The translations under genes were made by a program, and so were the position numbers. Positions 62,023 to 64,000 of a DNA stretch of 64,000 nt are shown piece after piece. Source of the stretch: Adiantum capillus-veneris (Eukaryota > Streptophyta > Polypodiopsida > Polypodiales > Pteridaceae). The stretch spans positions 8,709,526 through 8,773,525 of the forward strand of contig CM043959.1 of NCBI GenBank assembly GCA_014529385.2, read 5' to 3'. Every line of letters starts with the position of its first letter. Position 1 is the first letter of the stretch. The notes under the pieces were generated by a model, which worked only from the letters and a program-made list of their open reading frames with translations, made no database searches and was not told the DNA's origin.

Positions 62023-64000
62023 TGATAGCCGTTTTTCGGCTCTCTGTAATTGCCATAGTGAGTTATCTCACCCTATCAAACCACTCAAACACTGTGGTTA
62101 CCCTCACCCTTTCACTGTATATAGGTGCGTGTGAGTTAGGGGACTTTTCCCATATCTCCTTGCTAAAATAAAAAACCCTCAATTAGCTAGTCATTGGGCT
62201 AGTTGAGCCAAAAAAATAAAAAATATAAGTATATTATGGCCCATGCGTATGTAAATATTTCTTTGTATATAGGGCCTAAATAAAAGATTTTTTCATAATT
62301 ATTTGGGTATTTATTTAAATATTTCTACCTAGGTGTGTGTTATTTATGCTCTGTACATTGCCTCACCATTACCACAATTTTTCTTACCATTTTTCATACT
62401 CTTTATTCCATATAGAAATATTTTCATGTAAGCTTCTCTTATATTTGGTGTAACTCCACCCCAACATAATCCAAAAAAACTAGTTTTATTTATGTGTATA
62501 TTTTTTCACTATTGTGATTTTTCCCTTCCTACATCTTTTTTTTTTTCTAAAAAATTAGAACACCAAAAATATTTATCTTTTTATGATAGCCTCAGAATGA
62601 GAGAGATTTCTTTTGATCCCTTTATATTTTTTCCACTTATATTATTTATATTTGACATGTACATATTTTTTAGACCCTTCAATATTTGATTTTCTTAGAT
62701 GTACTATTCACTTATATCATGATCTCAACAATATCTTCAATTATAAACCTACCAAATAAGATCAAGGGTAGGTGGCATGCATACATGCACTATGGAGGGC
62801 TCACTCTTGGAGGTATTCAAAAGAATCATCCAAAGAAGGACCCCACAAGGACCTTGTGCAGTGGAAAAAAACGATCGATTTTGCTGAATTTTTAAAGCTC
62901 ACTTGCTCTCCGAATTTGAAAAGGTGATACAAACAAAAGTTGTAGCTCGTGGGCTGAACTTTTGCCTCAAATGTTTTCATATTTTTTTGAGCTACAAACT
63001 GTGAGATATGATTTTATTAGTGGACCCCAGTTTTCCCATGCTATGCAGCCACACTCTCTCTTCCACTTTGTCATTTTCCTCTTTCACACACACTTCTCCA
63101 CTCATCATCCCCACCTCTCTCACCACTCCTCTCTGCACCCTACTCACCTTCTCCTCAACCTTGAAGAATAAGAGAAACCATGGTGAACTCATACCTCCCA
63201 CACACAATTCCATTCCAAAATTGACCACCTATGTCTCATTTTTCCTCCTCCAAATTACCCATATCTATAAAAAAAACCACAAAATTCAGCCTCTTCTCTT
63301 AAAAGACAGCATCATGGTGGTTGATTACTCAGCTTCAATTACCTTGTCTCTCAAGGAAGGTCAAGAGTGGAGAAAAAATGTACCATCAAAGATAGTGGAC
63401 CGTCAACAAGCGTCAAAATTGGCCCTACTCAAGACACTTGGAGCATCAACCTTGTAAGAAATCCACCTTTTCTTACCTCTTAAGAGTTTTTCTTCCTTAT
63501 TTGTATCCTACATGGATACTCCCATTGTAAATATCCAATTCCATTTGTAAATTAATACTAACTCTACTAACACTAACCCACTATGAAAAGTCCTATCACC
63601 TCCATTTCTCTCCTCTCTCTTTCCCCACCAAATTCTTGATAATTCCAAGCAAAAGAAATTAGATAAATTGTTGAGAATCTAACCCAACCATGGTTAGAGG
63701 AGTAACCCTAGCCTTCAAAATTGCTATAAAAGGAGGGTGTAGCTAGCACAAAAAGGGGGGAGAAGAAAGAGCACTATGCTATAGCTTGAGAAGCCAAGCT
63801 CAACCTCTTGAGAAGGAGCTCTTGAGTGGAATCTCATTGGCATTAGGCATATGTATGTGTTGTATTAGGGGTGATTAGCAAGGGAGCTCTATGCCATTGT
63901 AAGAGTGAGTGATCATTAAATTCAGAGTAGTAAATCTATCATTTCGCCTACTAGAGTAAGCCCAACATTTGCTGAATCAAGGAGGGTGAATTTGGACTAA
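62023..64000 (+). repeat. gypsy-D 3' LTR (truncated by window edge)
   Basis: Collinear with 53525-55515 with only scattered substitutions. About 690 bp of it should follow beyond the window. TATA box at 63724-63733. Confidence 0.93.

Larger units (their letters stand above)
53525..64000 (+). mobile_element. Ty3/gypsy element gypsy-D, Tat-like with dual RNase H (3' LTR cut by window edge)
   Basis: 5' LTR 53525-56187 and 3' LTR from 62023 to the window end begin identically (TGATAGCCGTTTTT...). A primer site candidate follows the first LTR; GGGGGAGGG precedes the second. gag, protease, RT and RNase H lie in one frame from 56803, followed by a second RNase H of archaeal type and integrase, the order of Tat-clade elements. 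About eight stops or shifts break it. The two LTRs differ by a few percent or less by eye, so the insertion is moderately recent. The right target duplication lies outside; the left flank is GGCAC. Confidence 0.93.

Noticed and set aside
1-64000. tRNA or rRNA genes
   Set aside because: Only tRNA-complementary primer sites of retroelements were seen; no cloverleaf-capable tRNA or rRNA segment was noticed.

Overview
This window is a deeply nested block of transposable elements from a plant nuclear genome. No intact ordinary host gene is visible. The element types are those of land plants: Ty1/copia and several Ty3/gypsy lineages, one with two RNase H domains; a CACTA element with a tnp2-type transposase and an En/Spm-type second gene; a hAT relic with BED and DUF659-type domains; and a LINE with a zf-RVT tail. 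A piggyBac transposase relic is also present. That superfamily is, to my knowledge, unusual in flowering plants, so a non-flowering plant with a large genome is possible, but the species cannot be named from the sequence.

Layout from left to right. 1-510 is the end of a gypsy integrase on +. 1687-4774 is a 5'-truncated LINE on + ending in a short poly(A). 4801-6982 holds broken host-like coding segments: protein kinase subdomains, a twice-repeated unknown exon, and a coiled coil with a RING-like finger. 7034-9230 is a hAT transposase relic on -. 10386-14520, 22566-23219 and 39591-40255 are three parts of one old minus-strand gypsy element (gypsy-A). It was split by a CACTA transposon (14521-22565, target duplication ACC) and by a second gypsy element (gypsy-B, 23220-39590, -, target duplication TTACC). 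Gypsy-B carries two later insertions: a TRIM-like short-LTR element (28544-31466, CTTTC) and a solo LTR related to gypsy-A (33041-35876, TGAAC).

The right half is a second nest. A degenerate gypsy element (gypsy-C, 40256-43775, +) holds a short piggyBac-type element (41684-43022, TTAA ends). It is then cut by a longer, transposase-bearing piggyBac relic that starts at 43780. That relic is split by a copia element (44876-50518, -, GGACG). After 53524 it is cut by a large Tat-like gypsy element (gypsy-D, +) with 2.66-kb LTRs, whose 3' LTR runs off the window end.

The insertion boundaries support one another: removing the copia element, the CACTA element or the TRIM rejoins reading frames or domains on either side. 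LTR similarity also fits the nesting order. The gypsy-B LTRs differ by roughly 5 percent by eye, while the TRIM inside it shows a single mismatch in 142 bases. Two points stand out. One is the AT-hook-bearing piggyBac transposase with its short companion. The other is the TRIM, which shares its primer-binding site, purine tract and 3' subterminal sequence with the copia element 14 kb away and is filled with a ~170-bp satellite-like tandem array.
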